A stretch of 64,000 nt of DNA from Tsuneonella mangrovi (GCF_002269345.1 NZ_CP022889.1:1922001-1986000); one strand, 5' to 3'. Numbered from the stretch's first letter, positions 33,893 through 43,772 are shown. Made by a program: numbers and translations. Notes: a model not told the origin generated them from the sequence alone.

Positions 33893-35548
33893 CTATGCTC
33901 GGGCAGCAGGTTGGCTCGCCAGCGTACCGCGACCGATCACTTGCGCCTGGATTTCCCCTGCACCTTCGAAGATGTTGAGGATCCGCGCATCGCACAGCAC
34001 CCGGCTGATCTCGTATTCGAGCGCGTAGCCGTTGCCGCCGTGGATTTGCAACGCGTTGTCGGCATTGGCCCACGCCACACGCGCGGCGAGCAGCTTGGCC
34101 ATGCCCGCCTCGATATCGCAGCGCTCGCCCTTATCCTTGTGGCGCGCTGCCGAATAGGTCAGTTCGCGCGCCATGACGAGTTCGGCAACCATCAGCGCCA
34201 GCTTGTCCGACACGCGCGGGAAAGCGAGCAGGTTCTTGCCGAACTGCTTGCGCTCGAGCGCGTACTTGAGACCGAGGTCGAACGCGTTCCAGCCGACCCC
34301 GATCGCCCGCGCGGCGGTCTGGATGCGCGCGCCCTCGAAGGTGCGCATCAGCTGCTTGAAGCCCTGCCCTTCCGCTCCGCCAAGAAGGCCATCCCCGGCG
34401 ACCGCGAAGCCATCGAAGCCAATCGCGTATTCCTTCATCCCGCGATAGCCGAGCACTTCGATCTCGCTGCCGTCGATGCCCTCGTCGGGGAACGGATCGG
34501 CGTCGGTCCCGCGGGTCTTCTCCGCGAGCAGCATCGACAAGCCGCCATAGCCTGGCGTGCCCGGATCGGTGCGCACGAGTACTGTCATCAGGTCGGCGCG
34601 GGCGGCGTGGGTGATCCAGTTCTTTGCCCCGTCGATTCGCCACGATCCGTCACCTTGTCGCGTCGCACGTGTGCGGACCGATGCGAGGTCAGATCCGGTA
34701 TCGGGCTCGGTGAAGACCGCGGTCGGGAGAATCGATCCGTCGGCGAGCCTGGGCAGGAATTTGGCTTTCTGCTCGGGCGTGCCGTTCTCGCCGATCAGTT
34801 CGCCGGCGATCTCCGAGCGGGTGCCGAGCGAGCCTGCGCAAATCCACCCGCGCGAAAGCTCTTCGGAGACAAGGCACATCGCCGTCTTGCCGAGGCCCAG
34901 CCCGCCGAATTCTTCCGCGATGCACACCCCGAATACGCCAAGCTCCGCCATCTCTTGCACGACTTCGATCGGAATCAACGCATCGGCGAGATGCCATGCA
35001 TGCGCGTTGGGGGCGATACGATCGGCGGTGAAGGCACGGAATTGCTCGCGGATCAGGTCGAGCGTTTCATCGTCGAACGTTTCGTCAGGCAACGCCCCTT
35101 CGGCTAGGAGCGTGGCCAGGCGCGCGCGGTTTGCGGCGGTATTACCGTCAGCGAGCAAGCGAGCGACGGCGGGCGTGTCCCCGAGCGCGTCGGCGGCGGC
35201 TTCGATCCCCAGTTCACCCGGCCGGACGTATTCGTTCTGGCTCATCGGCACCGCACTGACGAGCTGGCTGAGGTATTCGCCGAAACCGATCCGGAGAACC
35301 AGTTCCTCGACATCGCCGAAGCGCCCGGCCGTGTGCGAACGAGCAGCCCAGTCGGCGCACGATTCGAGCGCCGCGACAGTGGTCCCGATCCAGGCATAGC
35401 CATGCACGACCCGCTGGTGCTTTTCGACCAGCGTGGCTTCGGGCTTCCCGGACGGCGCAACAATCTCGGCGGTCGTGCAACGTGCCGCCTCGGCATACCC
35501 GCGGGCTGCGCCGCAAGCGTCTTGTGCCAGTGAAATCCAGTCGGTCAT
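33893..35548 (-). CDS. Acyl-CoA dehydrogenase with N-terminal extension, methylsuccinyl-CoA-dehydrogenase-like
   Basis: FAD-dependent acyl-CoA dehydrogenase of about 551 residues. The first 150 residues form an extension before the catalytic domain, with [20 protein letters not shown] and [20 protein letters not shown], which I recognise as the style of (2S)-methylsuccinyl-CoA dehydrogenase (Mcd) of the ethylmalonyl-CoA pathway. The ACAD domain follows: [17 protein letters not shown] for substrate and [20 protein letters not shown], and [20 protein letters not shown]. The start at 35548 follows GGAG by five bases; 35551 is an adjacent ATG. The ethylmalonyl-CoA pathway partner genes are not in the window, so a related branched-chain or dicarboxyl-CoA substrate remains possible. 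Confidence 0.8.
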   Translation of the reverse strand: MTDWISLAQDACGAARGYAEAARCTTAEIVAPSGKPEATLVEKHQRVVHGYAWIGTTVAALESCADWAARSHTAGRFGDVEELVLRIGFGEYLSQLVSAVPMSQNEYVRPGELGIEAAADALGDTPAVARLLADGNTAANRARLATLLAEGALPDETFDDETLDLIREQFRAFTADRIAPNAHAWHLADALIPIEVVQEMAELGVFGVCIAEEFGGLGLGKTAMCLVSEELSRGWICAGSLGTRSEIAGELIGENGTPEQKAKFLPRLADGSILPTAVFTEPDTGSDLASVRTRATRQGDGSWRIDGAKNWITHAARADLMTVLVRTDPGTPGYGGLSMLLAEKTRGTDADPFPDEGIDGSEIEVLGYRGMKEYAIGFDGFAVAGDGLLGGAEGQGFKQLMRTFEGARIQTAARAIGVGWNAFDLGLKYALERKQFGKNLLAFPRVSDKLALMVAELVMARELTYSAARHKDKGERCDIEAGMAKLLAARVAWANADNALQIHGGNGYALEYEISRVLCDARILNIFEGAGEIQAQVIGRGTLASQPAARA

Positions 35549-35781
35549 CATTCTCCAGCCTTGATCGATTGCCCCAGCTTGCTGCGGCGGCGCAACCATA
35601 GGCACTGCCAGACAGACTGCACCTGATAGATAAGCCAGACGCAACGCGTAAGCAGCCCGATGGCGCGAGGCAAGCGGTCCGCTTTCAAGATGGCCCGTAG
35701 GTCGAGCTGGTACTGGATTGATGCGCCAGATACGCCTAGGGGCTGGGGCGAGAGTCGCACAAGCAACACCCGGATTTCCCC

Positions 35782-37134
35782 ATGAACCCAATCGAAAAGC
35801 GCGCTGCCATATCGCTGGCAGGCGTGTTTTCCGTCCGCCTGCTCGGCCTTTTCATGGTCTACCCGATCTTTGCCGACTATGCACGCCACCTGCCCGGCGC
35901 ATCCGCATCGACGATCGGCCTCGCGCTCGGCATCTACGGCCTCAGTCAGGGGCTGTTGCAGATCCCGTTCGGACTCGCTTCGGATCGGGTCGGACGCAAG
36001 CGGATGATCGTCCTTGGCCTGATCCTGTTCGCCATCGGCAGCGTAATTGCGGCCAATGCCGGCTCGATCTGGGGAATGGTGCTGGGCCGGGTGATCCAGG
36101 GCGCAGGCGCAGTCGGATCGGTGATCCTTGCGCTGGTTGCCGACCTTACCTCGGAAGAAAGCCGGACCAAGGCGATGGCAACTGTCGGTATCACTATCGG
36201 GTTCTCGTTCATGGTGGCAGTAGTCGCCGGACCGATCTTCGCCAGTCGGCTTGGCCTGTCGGGCATATTCTGGCTGATGGCGGGGCTGGCGCTGGTAGGC
36301 ATTGCGATCACTCTGTTCGTGGTCCCCACGCCCCCGGTATCGGGTGTCCATCACCGCGACGCCGAAGCGGTGCCGGCGCTGCTCGGCAGCATGTTGCGCA
36401 ATCCTGACCTGCTGCGGCTCGACTTCAGTATCTTCGCGCTCCACGCCATCCTGACTTCGAGCTTCCTCGTCATGCCGACCCTGCTCGATAGTGCACTCGG
36501 GATCACCACCCACGGCCAGTGGATGGTCTATTTGCCGGTGTTCGCTATCTCGGTGGTGGTTATGATCCCGGCGATCATCGTTGCCGAGAAGCATCGCAAG
36601 ATGAAACAGGTGGTGGTCGCTTCGGTCGCGGCGATGGCCGCTTCGCAAGCCGCACTATTCTTCGATGCGGCCAACGCGATCGCCCTGCTCGCCGCGGTGA
36701 CGATTTTCTTCGTCGGGTTCAACATCATGGAAGCGAGCCTGCCGTCGCTGGTGACCAAGACCGCGCCTGCCGGGGCCAAGGGCACTGCCAGCGGGATCTA
36801 TTCGAGCTCGCAGTTCATCGGGATCTTCTTCGGCGGGCTGGCAGGAGGGTGGGCGCACCACGGATATGGCGACACGGGCGTGTTCGCGCTCTCGACTGCG
36901 ATCGGGGTGGTTTGGCTGGTGGTAATGGCGACCATGCGCGAGCCGCGCTATCTTTCTTCGCGCTTGGTAAAGGTGGGCCCGGGCGTCGCTGCCGATACGC
37001 TGGCCGGTCGGTTGCGCGAAGTGCCAGGAGTGGCCGAAGCAACCGTTGTCGCCGAGGAAGGCGTCGCCTATCTCAAGGTCGATTCGCGCACCTACGATCC
37101 TGCAGCGGCAGAGGCGCTGGCGCTGTCCGCCTAG
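35782..37134 (+). CDS. YajR-like MFS transporter
   Basis: Major facilitator superfamily transporter of 450 residues with 12 hydrophobic segments. The first loop contains the A-like motif [14 protein letters not shown], and [17 protein letters not shown] starts the second half. The last about 65 residues form a small soluble domain ([20 protein letters not shown], then [20 protein letters not shown]) with the beta-alpha-beta pattern of the ferredoxin-like domain seen in YajR. That makes it a YajR-type exporter rather than a plain drug efflux pump. Substrates of this group are not firmly known. Its stop codon overlaps the hemN stop on the other strand in a shared CTAG. Confidence 0.85.
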   Translation: MNPIEKRAAISLAGVFSVRLLGLFMVYPIFADYARHLPGASASTIGLALGIYGLSQGLLQIPFGLASDRVGRKRMIVLGLILFAIGSVIAANAGSIWGMVLGRVIQGAGAVGSVILALVADLTSEESRTKAMATVGITIGFSFMVAVVAGPIFASRLGLSGIFWLMAGLALVGIAITLFVVPTPPVSGVHHRDAEAVPALLGSMLRNPDLLRLDFSIFALHAILTSSFLVMPTLLDSALGITTHGQWMVYLPVFAISVVVMIPAIIVAEKHRKMKQVVVASVAAMAASQAALFFDAANAIALLAAVTIFFVGFNIMEASLPSLVTKTAPAGAKGTASGIYSSSQFIGIFFGGLAGGWAHHGYGDTGVFALSTAIGVVWLVVMATMREPRYLSSRLVKVGPGVAADTLAGRLREVPGVAEATVVAEEGVAYLKVDSRTYDPAAAEALALSA

Positions 37135-38501
37135 ACCGCTGAACTAAAGCGGCGCGGGGAGTGCTGGCGAAATCGGTCGAACAGTGCGGCTATAGTGCGC
37201 GCGTAGGGCAGTCCTTGCGGCGGGATCGAGAGGATTTCACCTTCGACCCGGGCCAGGCCGCGGGCCGTAAACGGTTCGAGCGCATCGGCAACTTCGCCCA
37301 TGAGGCGACCGGGCACTCGCGTGTGCCCAGCGCACAGCAATTGCTCGATGAGCTTGCCGCGCAATTGGTCGTCCGTAGAACGCCGGACCCCGCGATCGGC
37401 AGCGAGCCTGCCTTGCGATGCGATCATTCGGTACCGCCCGCTGTTCTTCTCGTTCTGCGCCAGCAGGCCGGGAAACGCGCTGATCGCGGAGCTGCCGAGC
37501 CCGATCAGACTTGTCGCGTGATCGTCGGTAAAGCCCTGGAAGTTTCGGCGCAGCGTCCCGCCGCGCGCGGCCTTCGCCAGCGGGTCGTCGATAGTGGCGA
37601 AATGGTCGAACCCGACCGGAACATAGCTGCGCGAAGAGAGGAAGCCATACCCGAGCTGCGCCATCGCAAAGCGTTCATCCTGGGCGGGCATGTTGCTCGC
37701 ATCGATTGCCCGCTGGCGCGGCACGATATGCGGGACGTGGGCATAGCCGAACAACGCGATCCGGTCCGCTCCCAATTCGCACGTACGCACAAGCGTCTGT
37801 TCAAGATCGCCCTGGGACTGGCCGGGCAGGCCGTACATCAGGTCGAAGTTGAGCGATGACACGCCCGCTTTGCGGAGCAGGTTGACCGCATCGGCGATCA
37901 ACGCATCGGATTGCACCCGGCCGATCGTTTGTTGGCAGTGCGGGGCAAACGTCTGGACGCCGAGGCTGGCCCGCTCGATCCCGATCCGACCGATCGCTTC
38001 GCCCCAGTCGGCGCTGAGCGTGCGCGGGTCGAGTTCGATCGAGATAACCGGGTCGGTCAAGCCGAAGGCGATGTACAGAGTATCGATCAGGCGGATGAAA
38101 TCGACCGGTGCGATGGCGTTGGGGCTCCCTCCGCCGAATGCGATCCGCCTGACCCGTGCCTCGCGGGGAAGAAGCAAGGCGACCTGCGCGATTTCGTGAT
38201 GCAGCGCCGCGAGGTAGGACTCGAGCCGCTGGCGCCGCCCGGCAGCGCCGGTATTGCACCCGCAATAGAAGCAGATCTTCTCGCAAAACGGGATGTGGAC
38301 GTAGAGCGAAACGTCGCCTTCGACCGTCTCGAGCGCGTGGTGATAGGCATCCGGCTCGATCGCACCGAATTCGGCAGCGGTCGGGTAGCTGGTGTAGCGC
38401 GGAACCGGTGTCGCCAGCAGGTCGGGATGGTAGGACCACATGCCAGCGCCATGCGCGCCCTTCAGGAATGCGTCATTGCGCTCGATCAATTCGCTGCGCA
38501 T
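37131..38501 (-). CDS. hemN: Oxygen-independent coproporphyrinogen III oxidase
   Basis: Radical-SAM enzyme of 456 residues that converts coproporphyrinogen III to protoporphyrinogen IX without oxygen, needed for haem during micro-aerobic growth. The cluster motif is CEKICFYC (Cys73, Cys77, Cys80, CxxxCxxC), and PRYTSYPTA at the N-terminus and FGGGSPNAIAP are characteristic of HemN. The start at 38501 is chosen because GGGGAG lies eight bases upstream; an ATG at 38525 is also open. It overlaps the end of ccoS by 29 bases, so it is in the cco operon and likely under the same FNR control. Length and motifs are normal for the family. Confidence 0.95.
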   Translation of the reverse strand: MRSELIERNDAFLKGAHGAGMWSYHPDLLATPVPRYTSYPTAAEFGAIEPDAYHHALETVEGDVSLYVHIPFCEKICFYCGCNTGAAGRRQRLESYLAALHHEIAQVALLLPREARVRRIAFGGGSPNAIAPVDFIRLIDTLYIAFGLTDPVISIELDPRTLSADWGEAIGRIGIERASLGVQTFAPHCQQTIGRVQSDALIADAVNLLRKAGVSSLNFDLMYGLPGQSQGDLEQTLVRTCELGADRIALFGYAHVPHIVPRQRAIDASNMPAQDERFAMAQLGYGFLSSRSYVPVGFDHFATIDDPLAKAARGGTLRRNFQGFTDDHATSLIGLGSSAISAFPGLLAQNEKNSGRYRMIASQGRLAADRGVRRSTDDQLRGKLIEQLLCAGHTRVPGRLMGEVADALEPFTARGLARVEGEILSIPPQGLPYARTIAALFDRFRQHSPRRFSSAV

Positions 38502-38658
38502 CGTTCGTCTCCCCGTCATTTTCATCGTCGATCAGGATCCGCTGCGCGGCCCCGTCGAGATCTTCAAACTGCCCGTCGCGCATCGCCCAGAAGAACATCG
38601 CTAGCCCGAACGCGCCCATCGCGAGCGCAATCGGGATCAGGAACAGGAGGCCGGTCAT
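38473..38658 (-). CDS. ccoS: cbb3 oxidase assembly protein CcoS
   Basis: Small protein of 61 residues required for the maturation of cbb3 oxidase. One transmembrane helix (LFLIPIALAMGAFGLAMFF) begins at residue 5, followed by WAMRDGQFEDLDGAAQRIL, the family signature (GQFEDLDGxxxRIL). The start overlaps the ccoI stop (ATGA at 38655-38658) and its end overlaps hemN. The short acidic tail is variable in the family. Position after ccoI is canonical. Confidence 0.95.
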   Translation of the reverse strand: MTGLLFLIPIALAMGAFGLAMFFWAMRDGQFEDLDGAAQRILIDDENDGETNDAQRIDRAQ

Positions 38659-40778
38659 CGCGCCGACCTCGCGAGCCGCAGCGAATTGGCGACGACAATC
38701 AGCGAACTGAGCGACATCGCGATCGCTGCAATCAGCGGCGTGACGAGGCCTGCCAGCGCCAGCGGGACGGCGAGCAGGTTGTAGCCGAGCGCGAGCGCGA
38801 AATTCTGCTTCACGATCTGCATTGTCGCCCGTGCAACCGTGATCGCCAGCGCGACCGGGGCAAGTCGCTCACCGATGAACACCGCGTCGGCAGCCTGCTG
38901 GCTCAGGTCGCTCGCGGTACCCGGCGCGATCGAAGCGTGCGCGGCGGCGAGGGCGGGGCCGTCGTTGAGCCCGTCGCCCACCATCAACGGTCGGTGACCT
39001 TGCGTTTGCAGGGTGCGCAATTCGGCGAGTTTCTCGGTCGGGGTCATCCCGCCTTGCCCCACGATGCCGAGTTCGCGTGCGACATGCTCGACAGCTTCGG
39101 CCCGGTCGCCCGAAAGGACATGCGATTGCACGCCGTCGCGGGCAAGCCTGGCCAGGGTTTCGGCGGCGTCGGCGCGCAATGGATCCTCGAAATGGATGAT
39201 GCAATCGCGCCTGCCGATCGAGAGCCGCGTCGCAAGCGTTGCTTCGGTCGTGTCCGGCCTGCCGAGCGAGACCGGCACTCCGTTCCAGATGCCGGAAACT
39301 CCCGTGCCGCTCTGTTCGCGAATGTCGCTGATCTCGCTCGGCTTAGCGCCCGCCGTGCGCAGGCTGGTGGCAAGCCCCCGGCTGAGCGGGTGGCGGCTCT
39401 GTTGGGCAAGGCCAAGCGCTACGGCTCTCGATTGTTCGTCGAGGTCGGCGATGTCCGCGCGCGGCTCGCCGAGCGTCAGCGTGCCGGTCTTGTCGAACAC
39501 AGCCACGTCGATTTCCGCGAGGCGTTCGAGCGCGCTGCCGTCCTTGACCAGCAGTCCCTTGCGGATGAGCGCACCCGAAGCGACGACTTGCGCTGCCGGC
39601 ACGGCCAGTCCGATCGCGCAGGGGCAGGTGATGATCAGCACGCTGATCGCGATCACCAGTGCATGGTACCAGCCTGCGCCAGCGATCATCCATCCGACAA
39701 ACGCCGCCAGCGCCAGGGTATGGACAGCAGGCGCATAGATCCGCGCAGCGCGGTCGGCGATGCGGACATAGCGGCTGCGCGATTGGCCCGCTTCGTCCAT
39801 CAGCCGTGCGATCTCGGCGATGGCGGTATCGTCCTGCGTGGCGGTGATCTCGACGCGAAGCGGCCCATCGAGCGCGACAGTGCCGGCATGCACCTGGTCG
39901 CCGGGGACAACTTGTTCGGGGGCGCTTTCCCCGGTCAGCATCGAGCGGTCGATCGCGCCGGTACCTTCGAGCACGGTCCCGTCTGCCGCCAGCGCTTCGC
40001 CTGCCGCCAGGATCATGATCATGCCCGGCGCGAGGTCTTCGGCGGCGATCCGCTTGGTGGAGCCGTCGGGCTGGACCACGCTGGCGCTCTTGCCCATCCG
40101 CTGGAGCAGTGCGCCGATCCCGGCACGGGTGCGGTTGCGCATGGTCGCGTCGAGCGCTCTGCCGGCAAGCAGGAAGAACAACAGCATGACCGCACCGTCG
40201 AAATAGGCGTGCGGCCCCCCGGTCAGCGTTTCGTAGAACGACAGCCCGGTTGCGAGCAGCACCCCGATCGAAATCGGCACGTCCATGTTGGTGCGGCCAT
40301 AGCGCAGCGCCATTGCCGCGCTGGAGAAGAACGGGCGCCCGGCATAGGCGATCACCGGCAATGCGATCAGCGCGGAGAGCCAATGAAACATCTCGCGGGT
40401 AACGACATCGGCCCCGGCCCAGACGCTGACCGACAGCAGCATGATGTTCATCATGCCGAACCCGGCCACCGCCAGTGCGCGCAGCAGCATCCGCGCATCC
40501 TTGTCGTCTTCAGCGAGCGGGTTGGCCGATACCGGCTGCGCTTCGAAGCCCAGCCGCAGCAAGGCATCGACGATCTTGTCGTCGCTGAGCCGAGCATCGT
40601 GGCGCACTGCGACCCGCTTGGCCGAGAAGTTCACCCGGGCCGCTTCGACGCCCTCGAGTTCGCTCAGCCCGCGCTCGATCTTGGCGATGCAGCCCGCGCA
40701 ACGGATCGAGGGGACAGTGAACCGGCTGTCGGACAGGCCGGCCTCCTTCCCAACGTCGATCGGCGCGATGGCGTTCAT
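38655..40778 (-). CDS. ccoI: Copper-translocating P-type ATPase CcoI
   Basis: P1B-type ATPase of 707 residues, CcoI/FixI-like, that delivers copper for the binuclear site of cbb3 oxidase. An N-terminal metal-binding domain has RCAGCIAK (CxxC). ITCPCAIGLAVP holds the CPC transport motif, DKTGTL the phosphorylated Asp, HPLSRGL the HP motif, and GDGLNDGPAL the hinge. About eight membrane helices are present. It overlaps ccoH (ATGA at 40775-40778) and ccoS, so the genes are translationally coupled. Compared with general copper exporters, its place between ccoH and ccoS identifies the assembly role. Confidence 0.95.
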   Translation of the reverse strand: MNAIAPIDVGKEAGLSDSRFTVPSIRCAGCIAKIERGLSELEGVEAARVNFSAKRVAVRHDARLSDDKIVDALLRLGFEAQPVSANPLAEDDKDARMLLRALAVAGFGMMNIMLLSVSVWAGADVVTREMFHWLSALIALPVIAYAGRPFFSSAAMALRYGRTNMDVPISIGVLLATGLSFYETLTGGPHAYFDGAVMLLFFLLAGRALDATMRNRTRAGIGALLQRMGKSASVVQPDGSTKRIAAEDLAPGMIMILAAGEALAADGTVLEGTGAIDRSMLTGESAPEQVVPGDQVHAGTVALDGPLRVEITATQDDTAIAEIARLMDEAGQSRSRYVRIADRAARIYAPAVHTLALAAFVGWMIAGAGWYHALVIAISVLIITCPCAIGLAVPAAQVVASGALIRKGLLVKDGSALERLAEIDVAVFDKTGTLTLGEPRADIADLDEQSRAVALGLAQQSRHPLSRGLATSLRTAGAKPSEISDIREQSGTGVSGIWNGVPVSLGRPDTTEATLATRLSIGRRDCIIHFEDPLRADAAETLARLARDGVQSHVLSGDRAEAVEHVARELGIVGQGGMTPTEKLAELRTLQTQGHRPLMVGDGLNDGPALAAAHASIAPGTASDLSQQAADAVFIGERLAPVALAITVARATMQIVKQNFALALGYNLLAVPLALAGLVTPLIAAIAMSLSSLIVVANSLRLARSAR

Positions 40779-41221
40779 CCCAGCGACCTTTCGATAACCT
40801 TGTGCTTGCCGCCCGATCGCAAGGTCGCGCGGATCAGCCAGCGTCCCTCGGGCAGCCGGTCACGGCTGACAAACCGCCCGTTGCCGTCCTGCTCGAGCGT
40901 CCAGTACTGCAAGCCCACCTTGCCCAGTGGGTGTTGCAGTTCGGCGGTAACCGAGAGATCGCCCGGGGTGCCCGCAGTCGTCACTTCAAGCCGACCCTTG
41001 CCGTCGCGCATGATCTGCGCGTTCCAGCCCAGCGCATCTTCTGCGCGGGCCTCAGCAAGCCACTTGTTGTAATGTTGGCTGGCGACGTAGGAATTTTCTA
41101 CCACGAGGCCACCGAACCCCTCGATCGCTTGCGTGGCCATATAGAAATTGACCGCCATCACCGTGCCGAAGAAGCACACCAGGATGCCGGTCATGTGCCA
41201 GCCGGTGAAATTGCGCTTCAT
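40775..41221 (-). CDS. ccoH: cbb3 oxidase assembly protein CcoH (FixH family)
   Basis: FixH-family protein of 148 residues needed for cbb3 assembly. A single N-terminal membrane helix (MTGILVCFFGTVMAVNFYMA) precedes a periplasmic beta-sandwich domain with ASQHYNKWLAEARAEDALGW and a tail with WLIRATL. The start overlaps the ccoG stop by four bases (41218-41221) and its stop overlaps ccoI, so the three genes are coupled. No catalytic site is expected in this family. Confidence 0.93.
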   Translation of the reverse strand: MKRNFTGWHMTGILVCFFGTVMAVNFYMATQAIEGFGGLVVENSYVASQHYNKWLAEARAEDALGWNAQIMRDGKGRLEVTTAGTPGDLSVTAELQHPLGKVGLQYWTLEQDGNGRFVSRDRLPEGRWLIRATLRSGGKHKVIERSLG

Positions 41222-42720
41222 CGTTCGCCTCCGGGCGTTGTAAACAGGGTTTCGACGCGTGCACTTTCGGGCTGCTTGCCTGTGGTTCTTACCGTGAACG
41301 CAAAATCCTGCTGCGGGGTCGCATTGGGCGCGACGACATATGCGCGCACGGTGCTGGTCTCGTCGGCAGGCACGGTCACGGTCTGGCTACGCGCGGCCTG
41401 GTCACGGCCGATACTGTCGGTCCACATCACCGCACCGGATAGCCCGTCGATCGCGATCGTCATCCCTCGCGGCTGGCTTACCATGTTTCGCAGCTTGAGC
41501 GTATAGGCGTTGCGGATCGAACCGTCGCTCATCAGCATGAATGGCGGGTTGCGATCGGGCGCCGCACTGATGGCGACGTGATTGCGCGCGCCGAGCAGGA
41601 ACAACAGGCCCAGCCCGATGCCGCCCCACAACATGAAATAGGCAATCGTGCGTGGTCTTAGCAGCGCCTTCCATGCCGGGCGGGCGGGTTCGCCGGCCGC
41701 TTCGCGCTTGGCATCTTCCAGCGTGATATAGTCGATCAACCCGCGCGGCCTTCCGATTTCGGCCATCGTGCGGTCGCAGGCGTCGATGCACAGCGCGCAA
41801 GTGATGCAGCCGATCTGCGGGCCGTTACGGATGTCGATCCCGGTCGGGCAGACCGCGACGCATTGCAGGCAATCGACGCAATCGCCAAATTGGTCGGGAT
41901 TGCGCTGGGCTTTCTTGAGGCTGCCACGCGGCTCCCCGCGCCAGTCCTTGTATGTCACCGTGAGCGACTTTTCGTCCATCATCGCGCTCTGGATGCGCGG
42001 CCACGGGCACATGTAGACACACACCTGCTCGCGCATGAACCCGCCCAGCGTGACCGTCGTCAGAGTCAGCACGACGACCGTGATGTAGGCGACCGGAGCC
42101 GCCTCTCCGCGCCAGAAGTCGTGGACCAGCGTCGGAGCGTCGGCGAAATACATGATCCACGCGCCGCCGGTCCAGAACCCGATCACGACGTAGATCGTCC
42201 ACTTGAACGCTCGCCGCATCACCTTTCCCCAGGTCCAAGGTGCAGCGTCGAGCTTCATGCGGGCGTTGCGATCGCCGTCGACGAACCGGTCGACGTGCTG
42301 GAACACGTCGGTCCACACGGTCTGCGGGCAGGAATAGCCGCACCATGCCCGGCCCACGGCACTGGTTACCAGGAACAGCCCGATACCGGCCATGATCAGC
42401 AACCCAGCGACGAAGTAGAACTCCTGCGGCCAGATCTCGATGCCGAACATGTAGAACCGGCGATGGGCAAGATCGACGAGCACCGCCTGGTTGGGCGCGT
42501 AAGGCCCCCTGTCCCAGCGGATCCACGGGGTCACGTAGTAGATCGTCAGCGTCACGAACATGACGAACCACTTGAACCTCCGGAACGGCCCGTCGATCCG
42601 CTTGTTGTGAACCGCGCGGCGCGCCTCGTAGAGCTTCTCGGGCGGGTCCTGGCGAGGGGGTTCGCTTCGGCCGGTGCGTGCTTGTCCGATCGCTACTACT
42701 TTGGCTTCACTGCTGGACAT
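41218..42720 (-). CDS. ccoG: cbb3 oxidase accessory protein CcoG
   Basis: CcoG/RdxA-type membrane iron-sulfur protein of 500 residues. Five or so transmembrane helices flank two [4Fe-4S] motifs, CVDCLQCVAVCP and CITCALCIDACD. A periplasmic immunoglobulin-like C-terminal domain is suggested by the beta-rich tail from about residue 370. CcoG proteins are thought to reduce copper for delivery to the oxidase. The N-terminus PFRRFKWFVMFV and the segment WCGYSCPQTVWTDVFQ are conserved. It overlaps the ccoP stop by 14 bases and the ccoH start by four. Confidence 0.95.
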   Translation of the reverse strand: MSSSEAKVVAIGQARTGRSEPPRQDPPEKLYEARRAVHNKRIDGPFRRFKWFVMFVTLTIYYVTPWIRWDRGPYAPNQAVLVDLAHRRFYMFGIEIWPQEFYFVAGLLIMAGIGLFLVTSAVGRAWCGYSCPQTVWTDVFQHVDRFVDGDRNARMKLDAAPWTWGKVMRRAFKWTIYVVIGFWTGGAWIMYFADAPTLVHDFWRGEAAPVAYITVVVLTLTTVTLGGFMREQVCVYMCPWPRIQSAMMDEKSLTVTYKDWRGEPRGSLKKAQRNPDQFGDCVDCLQCVAVCPTGIDIRNGPQIGCITCALCIDACDRTMAEIGRPRGLIDYITLEDAKREAAGEPARPAWKALLRPRTIAYFMLWGGIGLGLLFLLGARNHVAISAAPDRNPPFMLMSDGSIRNAYTLKLRNMVSQPRGMTIAIDGLSGAVMWTDSIGRDQAARSQTVTVPADETSTVRAYVVAPNATPQQDFAFTVRTTGKQPESARVETLFTTPGGER

Positions 42721-43618
42721 CGTCCACCGTCGCAGCCGGTTGCTGCTGTTCGGGAGCGAAGTCTTCCCCGCCGCCGAGCGAGTGGACGTAGGCCGCCAGC
42801 ATCTTGATCGTGACCGGATCGAGCTTCTTGTCCCATGCCGGCATTACGCCCATGTGCGGCTTGACGACCTGCTTCTCGATCGCCGCGCGGCTACCGCCGT
42901 AGAGCCAGATCGCGTCGTTCAGGCGCGGTGCGCCGACCTGACGATCGCCGCCACCGTTCGCGCCGTGACAGATCGCACAGTTTTCCGCGAATAGCTTTGC
43001 GCCGGCCGCGCTGTCGGGCGCCTTGTGGCTGAGCGCCTGCACATGCTGTGCGAGGGCGTCGAGCTCGGCTGCGGTAAACATCCCCTCGAACGGCGGCATC
43101 GCGCTGTTGCGGGTCGCGTCGTCGCCCGGTTGGCGGATGCCGTGAGTGATCGTGGTCTGGATCGCCTTGAGGTCACCGCCCCACAGCCAGTCGTCGTCGT
43201 TGAGGTTGGGGTAGTGACCGACAACTCCGCCACCGCCCGATCCGTGGCACTGCACACAGTTGACCTTGAACGCGGCGGCACCACCGGCGACCGCCTGCTG
43301 CATCAGGTCGGGATGATCGGGCAGTTGCTCGATCGGGATTTGTGCAAGCTGCTCGCGTAGCGCCGTGCGGCTCTGCTCGGCCGCCTTCATGTCCTTGGCC
43401 AGCTGTCCCCGGCTGGTCCAGCCGAGTTCGCCTTCGGTCGCGCGATTGAGCATCGGCAGCGCGGGATAAGCGATGACGTAGCCGATTGCGAACACGATCG
43501 TCAGGTAGAAGGTCCACAGCCACCACCGCGGCAGCGGGGTATCGAGTTCCTCGATCCCGTCCCACTCGTGGCCGACGGTCTGGGTGCCAGTGAGTTGGTC
43601 GACGTGCTTATTGGCCAT
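42707..43618 (-). CDS. ccoP: cbb3 oxidase subunit III, dihaem cytochrome c CcoP
   Basis: Membrane-anchored dihaem cytochrome c of 303 residues that feeds electrons to the oxidase. An N-terminal helix (LWTFYLTIVFAIGYVIAY, about residues 33-51) anchors the protein. Two haem c sites are seen: CVQCH at 121-125 and CAICH at 214-218, each followed by a Met ligand region (AMPPFEGM and VMPAWDKKL). GHEWDGIEELDTPLPRWW is typical of CcoP N-termini. The start overlaps the ccoQ end by 11 bases. Confidence 0.96.
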   Translation of the reverse strand: MANKHVDQLTGTQTVGHEWDGIEELDTPLPRWWLWTFYLTIVFAIGYVIAYPALPMLNRATEGELGWTSRGQLAKDMKAAEQSRTALREQLAQIPIEQLPDHPDLMQQAVAGGAAAFKVNCVQCHGSGGGGVVGHYPNLNDDDWLWGGDLKAIQTTITHGIRQPGDDATRNSAMPPFEGMFTAAELDALAQHVQALSHKAPDSAAGAKLFAENCAICHGANGGGDRQVGAPRLNDAIWLYGGSRAAIEKQVVKPHMGVMPAWDKKLDPVTIKMLAAYVHSLGGGEDFAPEQQQPAATVDDVQQ

Positions 43619-43772
43619 CGGCTTCGTCCTCGAAGATCATGGTGGCGGCTGCGTTGTTTTGTTGCTTCGCGCCCGGCCGGAACGGCCACAGGCAGAGCGT
43701 GACGAAGATGCCCAGCATCACGACCAGCCCGATCCCGTCGGCAAAGTGGCGCAAGGTGTCGTAAGTGCTCAC
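43608..43772 (-). CDS. ccoQ: cbb3 oxidase small subunit CcoQ
   Basis: Short gene of 54 residues starting with GTG (43772), whose GTGA overlaps the ccoO stop codon. The protein [16 protein letters not shown] is followed by one hydrophobic helix ([15 protein letters not shown]) and a charged tail rich in Gln, Asn and Asp ending in DGQ. This matches the small CcoQ/FixQ subunit that stabilises the oxidase under oxygen. It lies exactly between ccoO and ccoP, the expected place, and overlaps ccoP by 11 bases. Confidence 0.9.
   Translation of the reverse strand: MSTYDTLRHFADGIGLVVMLGIFVTLCLWPFRPGAKQQNNAAATMIFEDEADGQ

Noticed and set aside
37131-37134. Shared CTAG at the ends of the YajR-like gene and hemN
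   Set aside because: Both stop codons simply read TAG from the same palindromic tetramer; it is a curiosity of tight packing and not a feature.
37911-41072. A 1053-residue plus-strand frame over hemN and the cco genes
   Set aside because: It is antisense to five recognisable genes; a GC-rich genome often leaves the opposite strand free of stops.
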